The notes under the pieces were generated by a model that searched no databases, had not been told where the DNA came from, and was given only the letters and a program-made list of their open reading frames with translations. Positions 34,209-45,315 of a DNA stretch of 64,000 bases are shown here, piece after piece; position 1 is the first letter of the stretch, and every line of letters begins with the position of its first letter. Both the position numbers and the translations under genes were made by a program. The stretch is from positions 15,004,001 through 15,068,000 of the forward strand of contig OZ316899.1 in the NCBI GenBank assembly GCA_973895155.1, given 5' to 3'. The stretch is from Marsupella aquatica. Its lineage: Eukaryota; Marchantiophyta.

Positions 34209-34369
34209 GTACCAAGTACAATTTGAGACTCAAATGTGAAGGATTGTTTCAATATATGGCCACAATTTTGAGTACATGATGTTGGGTAATACTCTGTTTT
34301 TTGATGGATTGCTCATATTTTTACTCTGTTATTATGCCATTGTTAGTTGGATTGGTGCTTTTGTGGCAT

Positions 34370-34690
34370 GAATGACTCAGTCTCGAATATGAATGACATC
34401 ATTGTCTACGGAAACTAGTGCGGTCAAATCAGTGTTACCAATCACTCATGGAAAACCCTATATGACTCGAACTAAGTCATTCTAAACACTTATGTTTGAC
34501 TGATGTATAGATCTAAATACTTGAGCCTCTAGTCACTAAAAAGACTATTGACACTAGTCAATAATATGACTAAGTCAATCCAAGTCACCACTTTTACGAC
34601 TACTAGTTGCAAGAACGACGTCAGTGATTTAATGTCATAGATGACCGATTTTAGTCATAGTCAGTCGTATTTTATGGTCAAAAATAGGGG
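34370..34690. repeat. CACTA 3' subterminal repeat region
   Basis: Repeated ATGACTNAG, TAGTCA, GACTA and GTCAATA motifs in both orientations crowd the last 320 bp before the right inverted repeat. These are the expected TNPA-binding sites. Confidence 0.6.
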
Positions 34691-34709
34691 TATTTCTACT
34701 AGTGTAAGC

Positions 34710-36747
34710 TTATTGTAGGAGTTGGTTGTTGAGGTCGGTCAGACTGGTAACTCGAGCCGAGGATTCTGAGCGCAACTGAAGTACGGTGTCGTCCAGCTTC
34801 TTGAGATCTGCTTGCCCCCCGCTCAACTCCTGGTTTAGTTCATTTCGCTGTTCGACAGTGCGGACTAACTCTTCACGGCGGGTAGTGGCCTCCTCTTCGA
34901 GGTGTTCTACTAGCATTTGGAGGCGCCCAATCTTGTTCCCCTTTGCCATGAGTTCTTCCTCCAAGCGGCTTACAATCCGTGGTTGGTGCTCTAACATGAA
35001 GAAGGCTGGTTGAAAGTACGCCAAGACTTGTTGCCCGATGTACGTCGCCAGCTCCCCTGACATAGTCTAGCTAAACTTCTGGACCAGGTCGTAGGCCATG
35101 GTCCCTGGGGCTACTTGGTAGTCCTCCATCCTCTCGGGCACCGGTGGTTCCTTGGGCGGGGCGGCGAGCTCCTCCGTAGTCTGCAATGGGGAGGGGAAGG
35201 TTTCTTCAGGTGGTGGAGGGATTGGGGGTGGTTGTACCGGGGGTAGTGGAGGCTCAAAGGAAGGGGGTGACGGAGTATTAATCGGGGCCATGGGCTCAGG
35301 GTTTGCCCGAGGCGCGATAGTTTTCTCGCTCGTGGTTGCCTCCTCCGGAGCGGGGGTGACATTAGTCGGGGCTGAGGTGGCCATGTTCTTTCACTTGGCC
35401 TCCCGCCGTGCTTTGTACCAGGCAAGGATGATGGCGATGTGACTTCCCAGGTAGGTCCTTCCCCCGATAGCCATACCTCCTTGAGCCCGCTTAAGCTCCC
35501 CCGAGAACCTACGGTAAAAGAATTGGGCCCAGTTCCGCCGTTTGTATTGTTCCACCTGTACAATCGTATAGAGGGAGATCTTGGATCGTGGCTCAATCAT
35601 GTGTAGGGTAGTCCGTATGAAGTTAAGCCGCTTCATATAGATTAAGTTGGTGCATGACCCCTGCTTGTACCCGTTGTCTGTCTTACCCTCGGGTTTGAAG
35701 TGCCGAGGTGTATACTCCTTATCCCAAATTTGGAGTTCTACCGACACCGGCCCGGTTGGCAGACAGAAGATCTGTGCCAACCGATGCTCCATAAGTGATA
35801 AGGTTTGTCCTAAAACCTTGGTGGTCGATGCGTCAATGTCAAAGTTGGAGATGAACTCATAAACCTCCTTTGGCCCAGCTGCGCTAGGTCTCCATAGCAA
35901 GTGAGCGAACTGCTCCAACTGATGCTTTTTGAGATAGTTCGCATGGTCGGGTCTCTTGATCACCGTCCAGACTACCTCGAGGACGCGGATTACCTATAAT
36001 AAGTTAGGTTGTTGATTATCCAAGGGCCGTCGGGTCTGGTTGGTCCGGGGGTTGGCCGGGGTAGGTGCAGGGGCGGCGTTGGTTCGCGTTGTCGGTTTGG
36101 GGGCCGACGTCGTCCTTGCCCGCTTCCGAGAACGTTGCTCAAGCTACGGACTAACATGCTCGGAAACCGAGGGAACACTCGATGTTGTTCATGGGAAGGA
36201 CTTGGGACCGGTTTGGCGGTACGCCGATGGTCATTGGCTGAGGGGCTAGGGATGGTGTCGGGGTAGCCATATCCCAGTTAAAGGCGTTGGAGCTTTCCCC
36301 GAGGAACATAAGATTGCGCGCCGCTTCTCGTTGTCTGTTGATGTCTTCTTCACACTTCTTGACTGCAATCTGTTGGTCGATGTATCCAGGGATTTTATCA
36401 AACTCTGTTGGAGTCAGCCTCTGGCTGCCCCTCAGCCTAAAGAACTTTGCGGGGACTTCAAGAATCGCCTCTGCTACCGATCTAAACCCCTCCTTGCTGA
36501 TATATAACTTGGTGATGTAGTCCCGCAGCTCGTTGTAGTTGGAATCCCTGGTGATGGCTATCTTCTCACAGTTAACCTGTGCTACCTTAGCCACCAACTT
36601 TGTGTACCTTTGTTCGTAAGCGGCTTTCTTGGGGCAAGAATACCAGTAAGTCTCAGAGAACTTAGCACCTACCTCGCCAAACAAGGTCCAAAATCCCAAG
36701 GCTGTAAGGGTCATACTAACCTTTGTAGTCTGGTTCATTGAGTCCAT
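34710..36747 (-). pseudogene. aORF copy D: third subfamily of the mobile-domain protein, broken
   Basis: On the minus strand, ATG at 36747 opens MDSMNQTTKVSM and GFWTLFGEVGAKF, paralleling the NQAAHFWGCLFE start of other copies. EFDKIPGYIDQQI and NRQREAARNLMF follow. After frameshifts near 36,180-35,970 the core (35963-35391) shows FISNFDIDASTTKV, LAQIFCLPTGPV, CTNLIYMKRLNFIRTTLH and IAIILAWY, aligning with FVGSWEPET, FGLPMGNKTKV, CTNPHIGEMIDFLRVTMH and MPLLCWYA elsewhere. A proline-rich linker (35384-35067) and a coiled coil (35063-34710) follow in the same frame after TGA and TAG stops. The CACTA insertion separates the rest (20744-21029). Confidence 0.7.
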
Positions 36748-36749
36748 GT

Positions 36750-37892
36750 TCCCGCCCGACAGTTTCGCTTGTTGGGGCAGCCTTACTCGCCCTGACTAAA
36801 TCCTGCCACAATCCGCTCTTGCCCTTTGATAATTTCCTCATAAAAGTTAGCTCAATTCGAGCAAAAGGCGAGAAGGAATGGCAGCATCCACAAATTTTGA
36901 AAGGTATGATCGAGCAAATGGGCCGCAGCGCCATCGACTCAGCTCTTATGGGGGGTGCCAGGGTGAGCTTGAGCGTGAGAAGGCGAGGCCAATTTGGTCG
37001 TTGATAATGGCCCAAAGTTGGGTGTCTTGGTCCAAGTGTGATCTTCTAACAGATTTTTACTCCGCCGCCGCCACTGTACCTCGATCAATCATAATAATCC
37101 CCTTTCCTTAATTCGTAATCATTCAGTCAACTAACCTACTCCTAATCTATTCATAATGGCAAAGACGGCTATTCGTGCTACTCTATGCTACGGCTACGGT
37201 CCTAATGACCGTATAAGTCCTAATCTAGGACCTGCGTTTGGTTAAGTGACACGTTATCCGTTGTAGTATGCCAACAAAACCGAATATGCAATAATATGAA
37301 CTAAAAACCAAGAATTCAAACCCACAAGGAACAAGTAAGAATGAATAGAATGATAAATGTATGATTTGAGTGGTTTTAGGATATTTCCACATCACATACG
37401 CAAATGTCAAATAAATAAAGGCATGTAATTAACAAAACACAAGAAAACAAGACTTCTTTTCAGCAGGAATGATGAAATGACTTTTAGAATCGAGATCGGA
37501 AGTACTTGAACTCCATCACCGCTTCTTCAACAAGAATTCTGGCACTTTTAAGATGTTTGGTATAAGACAAGTCTAACTCCTCATTGACTGCTTCAATTCA
37601 ACACACTACAAACTCTTTTAAATTGGCTTCTCTTGCTCACCTAGTCCATCACATCGTTCTGGTTATATCTATTGGAGGATCAACATTAAAGTGCCGTCAA
37701 GACGAGTTCCCTCATAGTGATACGCAATTAGAAGGAGCTACTAATGTATGTACCTTCAATGATTAAACGGTACTAGATGGAATGAAAGAGGAATCTTGCT
37801 GTCAATTCATTCAGAATTCCATTCCACTCACCATAGCATTTCAGTATGAGCTTACATGGGAAAACAAGGTTGCAATTTGCAAGTAAGCACCA
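36750..37892. other. Leader-like and flanking DNA upstream of aORF D
   Basis: No gene is supported. A minus-strand TGTGATGTGG begins at 37396 and could be a diverged LTR start for copy D, but no target duplication or polypurine tract confirms it. The inverse of GTTGACGGCACTTTAAA lies near 37685-37700. Confidence 0.35.
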
Positions 37893-38648
37893 TCACAAGG
37901 AATAAGCTGAGGTAAATATGTCCGCATCCTTCCACAGCTCAACAAAATCAGCAAAAGACTCCATGGTGATTTGATAATGCTCACAGTGAGAAAGTCTTTT
38001 CTCATCAGAAACAGCTGCCCAGATATCATGCTTTACCGTAACAGATAGCACAGGAATAATAGTGTGAGCAGGTCGGAAAGGGATAGTGATCACGGTCTGA
38101 GCAGTGGTTTGCTCTAGGAATTCCACAACAAACTGCAGTGAATACAAGGGAAGATTGCCAAAGAGGGCAATAGCAGCTTCAACATTGTACATGGACAAAT
38201 CACCGTAGAGTAACATGAAAGCAAGTAGAGGTCAAAATTGCCTTGCTGAAGTCCAGTACTCCTCAAAATCAGAAACCTCTAGAGTATGCAATCCACTAGG
38301 CATGATGTTGAGCACAACTGAAATCTCAGAAAGACGGTGATGATAGTAACGCTAGAACTCCAGAATGGGCATCTCAGATTGAGCAACCAGCCGGTAGAGA
38401 GCAAACTTCTTCTGAAAATTCTCATCCTCCTTCTTCAAAGTAACACTAGCAATACTGGGACTGGGAAATTTAGGAAATCTGCTCAACCTTGAGCTCACTT
38501 CTCCAAGAAAAGGTCGAGGGTAAGCCGTTGTTCTTTGTGCCTCGATGTCCGCACGTCCTCCCGCACTCGCGTTTGGTAACTCGGCGGCGCGCTTTGGAGT
38601 TTCGGGCAGAAAAATGTAGCCGCACATGTAGTCTTGCATGTAGTCCAA
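37893..38648 (-). pseudogene. Unrecognised decayed ORF (about 252 codons)
   Basis: One minus-strand frame from 38648 to 37893 is open except for TAG at 38354-38352 and a TGA near 38240. The product reads MQDYMCGYIFLPETPKRA, KFALYRLVAQSEMPILEF, SDFEEYWTSARQF, AFMLLYGDLSMYNVEAAI and FADFVELWKDADIF. It has Trp/Tyr/Phe-rich helices and no recognised motif. The composition is protein-like rather than random, so it may be a retroelement accessory ORF. I cannot assign a function. Confidence 0.35.
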
Positions 38649-40040
38649 GTAAATAACTCTTTACAAGTTATTCCTTCTAACTAAGGTCTATTTAGCACTA
38701 AATAAAGCGTTATGCTTCAAAAAATTTAAAATTTCTACTAACTAGGGTAATTAAGGCTAAGGCCTCTATGACATCCGTGTCACACCTTGTGCCCCCCTCA
38801 TTAAATGGGCTCCTCCTTGTACCTCCTGCCCCCTTGGGGAGGCGCTCCACACCTGGCCCCTCCCTCCTTTAAAAACAAATATGACAGGCCACCTTGGGCC
38901 CTCCCCCCTCCTTAATGTTCAAGAAGGGGCCTCCTGGCTCCTTGGGAGCCCAACTGGCCCCCTTTAACTCCAACCTTGGCTTCCATGGGGAGCCCCTTTT
39001 ACCTTGGGTCCCTACCCTATTTCTTTTTAAATATGATCCCCTTGGGTAACAAAAAGGGTAACACTAAAAGGCCCACCAAAATACCCAAATAACAAATAAG
39101 AAAGGGTAATTTATCACTTAAAAAGAGAGCACAAAATAGTGGACACGGATGGGATAAAAGTGCAGCATATGGCTACACTAGTAGGAGGGTAACAAATAAA
39201 GTGTCAAAGGGGACAAAAAGTAGAGGCAACCAAGTAGGGATAAAAGGTGGAGGGTAGTGTGCAGGTTTTGAGCCACTAAACACAAGAGTCAAAATGTCTT
39301 GAGCCCCTCTAAAGTGGATTTTGTTTCCCAAAATGCCACCAACTAGCCAGGCCTTGGAATTCCTCCCTTCTCCAAGCTAGCTTAGGCTCTAAACATATAT
39401 TCTTTTTAGTTTTTTATGAACCCATAAAGTAGGCACAAAATGTGTGCACAATACAACTTCACAAAGTAGCCATTAGCACCACAATTTGTATTGAAATCCC
39501 TTCACAAATTCCGTCACCAAATTCCGTCGAAAAAACTGTCGATAACAAACAAAATTCCAGCAAACGTTTGAAGCACAAAACGTCCACCTCTCAAGCTATT
39601 TTCACTCAAACTTCACCAATGCAACCGCATTGGCATGTTCCATCCAAAATCACAATAAAATTTCTAGTGGTTATCCATCCAACAGAGTTTCTATCAAAAT
39701 TTGGGCATGGCTTCTGCACATCCTTTGTGCATACAAAAATCTGCAGCAAGCTTTCCTCTCTAACCAGCAACAAACAAAGTTTTTCGCACAACCATTCAAT
39801 CGGCGCATACAATGAGCATAGCTTCTCCACATCAACGATTTGCGATGAAAGTGCAACCAGAATTCAGGAAATTCAGAGTTGAAATCAGAGTACTCTCACT
39901 GATTTTTGACAGCGCTTCCGCGCTCGGATACGTGTTGCCAACCAGTAGCATCAACTAGCAATCAGCAAACGGCAAACATTGGTAGAGTTCTGCTATACCA
40001 GGTCACCCTCCCAAACTCACAACACATGTGCAACCAACAA
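38649..40040. other. Decayed non-coding DNA with CCTTGGGG-rich low complexity
   Basis: From about 38785 to 39010 the sequence is a purine/pyrimidine-skewed mix of CCCCCTTGGGG, CTCCTTGGGAGCC and GGCCCTCCCCCC runs. The rest is AT-rich without a supportable gene. Open frames at 39442-39882 lack any motif. Confidence 0.45.
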
Positions 40041-40059
40041 AGTTGCAACTCAAATGCAA

Positions 40060-40347
40060 CATGGGGTGACACAGTACAAGGAGCAAGGGGATAAACATCA
40101 ACGCCAAGTTAGCTTTGAAATTGGGGAGAGCGTCTGGTTGTAGTTGAGACCTGAACAATACCACAGGAACATAACTAGGAAGCTGGCTCCCAGATATGCG
40201 GGGCCCTATCGTATCATACAACGGGCCCACAAGGATAATCCAATTTTTGTGGTGTTGGAGAGTACTTGGGAACCGGAAGAAAATTTGGGTAATGCCTCAA
40301 AGATCCTTGGAAGCTATCAGAAGCAAAGTGGCCTACCGCCGTTGTGA
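40060..40347 (+). pseudogene. Chromovirus-type integrase C-terminus fragment
   Basis: The frame reads FEIGESVWL, a stop, LRPEQYHR, ITRKLAPRYAGPYRII and then ESTWEPEENL with a final ILGSYQKQSG, stop at 40347. KLAPRYAGPYRI is the conserved integrase C-terminal motif, and STWEPEENL is the signature of a gypsy chromodomain. Its origin therefore differs from the non-chromodomain gypsy elements elsewhere in the window. It abuts a giant-LTR 3' part. Confidence 0.65.
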
Positions 40348-40500
40348 ATTGGTACAGGCAGCTATGACTACCTTTGTGAGTTGTATCCTAGTTTCACTCC
40401 TCCCAGCCTCTTGAGGATAAAGTTTGATTGTGTGGGCGCTAGAGGTTGTTGGGTGGCTGATTTCTTTTCCAAGTGGTGGACCTTGTGGAGGTAGGAGGCG

Positions 40501-40903
40501 TGAGTGGGCAGAGTGGGCGTGGACCTCCAAAATTAGGATTAGGATCAGGGCCAAGAGGCGGCCCTGACACTTAGGTAGTGGGATTGCCGATCCATTGGTA
40601 AGAGCAACACTTGTGCTCTTGCCTCACTGTACAGGGTAGATTATAGATTAGTTAGGTTAGGCTTACACATCAAGGAAATAGGTAGATGCGCTGTCAGGAT
40701 AAATACTTGTGCAGCAAGAACTTTAGGGCCTTTTTCTTAAGCAAGTTTTTAGTGCACCAGCAAGGCTGGGATCAATTAGTCAAAGAAGCTCTCGATTAGT
40801 CCCATGCCAATAAGCCGCGGAACCGGCCTTGGCAAGAGCAAAACCAATGGGAAATCGGCTTGGTTAGGGTTCTTGGGTTTAGAGAGCCATGGGACGCACC
40901 ACA
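40501..40903 (+). mobile_element. 3' end of a giant LTR, internally deleted
   Basis: TGAGTGGGCAGAG to GGGACGCACCACA matches 19276-20140 in order but lacks about 460 bp (the jump is near 40800, from AGCTCTCGATTAGTC to CCATGCCAATAAGCCGCGG). A polypurine-like GTGGAGGTAGGAGGCG lies immediately upstream. The LTR end is followed directly by an integrase remnant, so this is the 5' LTR tail of an almost completely deleted element. Confidence 0.7.
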
Positions 40904-40992
40904 AGGGATGTGATCCTTGTAAGCGTTTGGGAAAACCTTTGCTAAGTGGGAGATGGCCTCTAGTTCCAATCATGTTGTTAGCACCCTTTGAG
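40904..40992 (+). pseudogene. Integrase remnant between two LTR pieces
   Basis: The frame reads CDPCKRLGKPLLSG, RWPLVPIMLLAPFE, matching the integrase zinc-knuckle to first-domain junction of the other gypsy elements (CDPCQRIGKP ... LAPFEKWG). It is cut on both sides: on the left by an LTR end, on the right by an LTR start. This is all that remains of gag-pol. Confidence 0.75.
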
Positions 40993-41982
40993 CTGTAATG
41001 CCTTGCCAGGATCACGAAGTAATAACTAAGCCTAAAAAAAATGGCTAAATAAGGATAGATAGAGAGTATAAGGTAACAATAATGACCGATGCCGATTTCT
41101 ACGTGTAGATGATAAAGGAAAGGATCCAACGGTTGAGATCCAGCAGATTGGAGTTATGACTGTGATAACATGGTTAAGAAGAAAGGAATAAAGAGAGTGG
41201 AAAAATTAAAAAAATTTGCCTTTGAAGCAGGAAAGAAGAACCTTAAATGCTAAGCAAACCATTATTGAAAGATTAAGAGAAGGAAAAGAGGCTCAACCGG
41301 AAGAAAGTATTTCTTGGTAAAGAGAAGGAAACCGGACCACAAACCGGAAGCCGTAAAATTGTCTCCTGACGCTATCAAGAAAATCTAACACCAGGTTCTT
41401 GAAGCCAAGGCTACGCTCTTTGTCCTGGGGAAAACCCATAAGCATTGGACTCCTGACAATGAGCCGGAATCCCTCTTAAGGCCGAACCGGTTTTGCTCTT
41501 CTCACACCTCTCAAAGCTGAACAGAGTAAGTTTTGAGCTCCCGAGTGAATAGGCTTGTTGAAGTAGTAGTGAAAGGAGGCTCTTCCCTTCCGATTGAGGA
41601 TCTTGGGTCCGGATTATAGAACCATTCTAGTTTCTGTGAGAGAAAGGTATAAGAGAGCCTTGATAGACTCGTGTGAGGTGGCAGCCTACTCCTATGCTTG
41701 GAGGGAAGGCTGGGGATGTGGAGATTGGCGCTAAGACCCCTTGTTTTGATAGTTGTCTACTTCCGGGGCTTGAGCCGGTTTCTGAACCGGAACTGAACCG
41801 GTGGCAAACCGATTTCTACTATATCTCGCTTGCTGGACGTTTGTTTTCGCTGAAAGTGTGCTGAGATGGAGAAGGTTGGATGATATACGCGACGGAGTAA
41901 TTATAGAGGCTATATTCACTTCTAGCTCCTACCTTCTGCCCTCACCGGTTCAAATCTGTTTGCTACTCCAACTACCAGGCAG

Positions 41983-43704
41983 TATGAAGAGTGCCAAGAG
42001 CAGTCCTTCTTCCAAGACTCAGAGTGGGACTCCAGTAAAGCCTGAAGTACGACGTTCAAAGAGGAAATAGACTCAGATCACCATGAAGCCCTTGAGACCC
42101 CTCATTCCTACTGATGCAGCTGAGAAGGAACAACTCCGAAAAGATCTTACACTAATGGGCTGTGCCTCCTTGATGGATCTTACTTGGGGATTTCTGAGTG
42201 AAGACATGGTGAGGGAAGTGTTGGCAGGAGTTCCTCCCACAGAATTTCAGAAGACTGCACGAGCTCGACCAGAAGCTTGGACCAAGGCATTCGTTGGAGA
42301 AGCTTTTCAGCTACCAATGAAAGGGAGTGGCTTCTGCCCCAGAGGAGAGAATCTCACAGTGGAATACTTTGGTGGCAAGATGGATGCCAAAGAAGGATGG
42401 ACCATCAATCAGTGTACTCACAAGGACCTCAGGAACGTGATGGCATTCCTAGTCCCCCGCATCTATCCAGAGAAATCAAGGAGGGTGATTCTTAAAGTAG
42501 GAAGTACTATCATTGCTTCCTTCTTCAAAACCAGAGAGGTATCATGGGCCACTATCTTCTCAAGTGTTCTAGAGAAGCAGGTCTCCACCCTGTCCAACAG
42601 AGCACCCACTGCTCTCTCCTGTTACTTGGTACATCTATACTCTCATGACCAAACCTTATTCAAACATGAGAAGAGTGCATTTGGCACCAAGAGCAGCTAT
42701 GTGAAATATGGAGTCTTGGATCCAGAAATTCAGAACTTACCAGAATCTGAAGATGACCCAGAGCCGGAAGAGATCGACTTTGTAGGGCCAACCAGGAAGA
42801 GGAAGCTTGACAAATCTGAACCGGCTTCTGATCCAGCTTCTGAACCGGCTTCTGAACCGGCTTTTGATCCGGCTTCTGAACCGGTTTCTGACCCGGTTTC
42901 CTACCCGATGAGTGGCGCTACTACCTCTTCAACCGGTCTTTCACACTCTACCTTACACCATTTTTCTTGTTTATTCAAGGATCTTTCAGCCATCAAGACC
43001 AAGATGGGAATCATGGAACCAGTGCTCTCAAGGCTCTCCCAGGTGACTGGTGTAGCTCCTGCTGACCTTGTGAAGAAAGTGGAGGACCTGATGAAAGGAG
43101 ATGCGAACAAGGTCAAGATTGAGCAGCTAGAGAAGTCATTAGAGGAAGAGAAGAAGAAGAACTATCATCTTGAACAGTTGCTGCACAAGGCAAAGGAGAA
43201 GACCACAGTGGAGCAACTACTCTTCGATAACATTTCCAGAGCTATGGATCACCTGGAACCCTTAGTAGAAACCAAGGGAGAGGACCTGGTACAGACCCAA
43301 CTATTCAGGCAGTACTTCATTGATGTACCCAATCCCCTTCTCATGCCCTTAGTCATCTAGATTGCACATGACTATGGTGACAAGGTGGAAGAATGCCTCT
43401 CTGCCCTCAAGCTTATCCTTGCTGAACTGAAGAAATTCTATGACCTTTCTAATGAGGAGCAGACTCAATTTGCAGAGAAGGTCACTGTTCCATCTCCACA
43501 GGTGACACCAGCAGAAGGATGGGCTGACTCTCCTGATACTGATATCACTTCTACCACAGTTACACCCAATTTTCACCCATTCCGACCTCACCATTTACTA
43601 TTACCTTTGGAGGTATCACTTTCATGCCAAACCCTCTCAACTCCATTGACCCAACAGTAGACTCCACATCGGTGAAGCCTGACACTTCAAATCCTGAAGA
43701 GTAA
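41983..43704 (+). pseudogene. aORF copy B (Pro/Ser-repeat subfamily), lightly damaged
   Basis: A short frame from ATG 41983 (MKSAKSSPSSKTQSG...RRSKRK) ends in TAG just before ATG 42083, in another reading of a basic N-terminus. From 42083 the core reads LMGCASLMDLTWGFLSED, RPEAWTKAFVGEAFQLPM, INQCTHKDLRNVMAFLVPRIYP and LSCYLVHLYSHDQTLF, collinear with the 57308 copy. A basic patch, SEPASDPASEPASEP-type tetrapeptide repeats and a coiled coil (VEDLMKGDANKVKIEQLE...) follow. TAG at 43358-43360 and a frameshift near 43600 separate an acidic tail ending at TAA about 43704. Function unknown. Confidence 0.6.
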
Positions 43705-44559
43705 AAAGTTATTCCATCCGGAAGTTGAACCGGCTTCCCATCCGGTTTCCCACCCGGTTTTTGATCCGGTTTCGTGTTTGAAGCCCTATAAAACTTAGTA
43801 TAGGAAGAATTAGACTTTGAATTTTTGCTGAGCACTTTATCTCATAGTCTAGTTTCAGACTTTAGCATTACTTTTTACTTTTACACTTAGGTTAGGAATT
43901 GAAGAGGCATACCTCTTCAACTTTTGTTTAGAAGAAACTTGTCCCTAAGTATAAGAGGGAAAGTCTCCATCATTTTACTCAGACTTGCATTTCACTTTTG
44001 AAAGTCTCCTTCTTTGAAGAGAAGTAATAGATTCATAATTTTGGTGATCTATGCTTTGTGTTTGGACATTAGTGTGTGACCATTCTTGCTAGAAAATCTA
44101 TGGAAAGTGACTATCAATGTCATAGTTAACCTTTAGGCTGACTGGAAATGCATGCCTGAGACCATGCAAAGGTCTAAAGATTCATGTTGACTATGGAATA
44201 CTTATGGCTTATTAAGTATTAGTGGAAGAAGCATCATACGAGAACTCACAAATTGCGTAGTCCTAAAAGAGCAATCTGAAGGATTGAATAGAAGAATAAG
44301 TTAGTTTGGAGTAATCAGTACCACCTTTGCCTTGACATAGGTCAGAAAGTTAATACGGGCTATCTTATATGCATCTTTTTACAAATTCTTAGATGGTTGG
44401 CTTTAAAGACGAGCTTTAGGCATCAGCCTAATTTAGTCAGACTCTCTATTGACTCTTAATCGTGCCTAACTTAGTCATAGATTGCTAAGTGGTGAGAGAA
44501 GATGAGACATTTAAGGCTCGCCTAATCCTATCTTTACGCCTTTGGCTTTTGGTTGTTTT
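43705..44559. other. Post-aORF LTR-like non-coding DNA
   Basis: It starts with CCGGTTT-type repeats (43715-43775), then TATAAAA at 43787, and AT-rich sequence follows. This is compatible with the promoter and R/U5 part of LTR copy B. No gene is seen. Confidence 0.45.
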
Positions 44560-44718
44560 TGTTATGAGTTAAACCTAACCCGTTAACCCTAGGTAATAGA
44601 GGTTAAGGAGTAGTTACTCCTTAACCTCCATATAACCCCACATATGTACCAAACATTAACATTAATATAGATGTTGGAGATTGGAGTACATTCTGGCTAT
44701 GGTGTCCTCATTCTAACA
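44560..44718 (+). mobile_element. Candidate 5' LTR of Ty1/copia element
   Basis: TGTTATGAGTTAAACC ... CATTCTAACA (TG...CA, about 159 bp) contains GAGTAGTTACTCC and CATATAACCCC. CGTTATCAACGCG, a common post-LTR sequence in related plant copia elements, follows. The matching 3' LTR lies outside the window, so the limits are inferred from motif and position only. Confidence 0.45.
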
Positions 44719-45315
44719 CGTTATCAACGCGTCTCATTGAGCAATGTATATAGGCCAATAGTAGAAGAACTTACGAACATGCAATTTGATTACCCTCCAT
44801 CTATAGGAAAGAAATTGAATACATCCTCAGGAGGATAGTACAGCCATGAAAGGACAATTTTACATAGTTGTTTCCCCTTAAGACCCAGGAAGGATTGAAA
44901 TCATAGGAACAGTCTTCCTCTCGCACATGACCTGTTATGCGATCCCACATTCAAAGACCAAGATGTAAATGGCCCGGAAATAGCATAGATTACACTCAGG
45001 ATTCCGAAGACCATTGATAACAACAAATCCAAAGTGCGCCCTCATGAAATTGCTCGAGATTATGGACATTTGATTGCGTACAGACAACATCGAGTATAAA
45101 TTCACAACAGGAAGCGGCCTACAAAGGGAAGTCATACAAACATTTGTGAATCCCTAATCATTGATCAAGGATCTAATATTTACTCATGTCATAGTACCAC
45201 TACAAAATTAAGCTCACACACCAAATTGTGAGAGGGGGATCATTGACATTTCAAAACCGTTGAGAAGGCCTACAATATCCGCATCAGAAGAAGACCATAA
45301 ATAAACTACACTTAT
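44719..45315. other. Copia 5' untranslated leader
   Basis: About 600 bp between the candidate LTR and the gag ATG. It holds the putative primer-binding site at its start and no open frame of note. Confidence 0.5.

Larger units (their letters stand above)
21033..34704 (+). mobile_element. CACTA (En/Spm) DNA transposon, 13,672 bp, TSD TAA
   Basis: The left end is CACTAGTAGAAATACCCC, then CTATTTTTGACCA; the right end is its inverted complement with one fewer C. The terminal inverted repeats are about 30 bp. TAA lies at both 21030-21032 and 34705-34707, the 3-bp duplication typical of the superfamily. All genes inside read on the plus strand: PHD protein, BRCT protein, TNP2 transposase, TNPA-like protein. 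Subterminal GTCAT/GACTA motifs are dense at the right end (34370-34680). The element inserted into the coiled-coil part of aORF D. Confidence 0.93.
40993..44559 (+). mobile_element. Giant LTR copy B with divergent aORF, 3' end not defined
   Basis: It starts TGTAATGCCTTGCCAGGATCAC and follows copy A for about 150 bp (CTAAGCCTAAAAAAAATGGCTAAATAAGG, TATAAGGTA, GATCCAACGGTTGAGATCC). A leader of about 1.1 kb rich in AACCGG/AGCCGGAA precedes the aORF. TATAAAA at 43787-43793 lies after the ORF, where an LTR promoter would sit. The right end must lie before the copia LTR at about 44560 but was not recognised. Confidence 0.55.

Noticed and set aside
39442-39882. 146-codon ORF
   Set aside because: No motif, AT-rich context and alternative frames equally open; probably chance.
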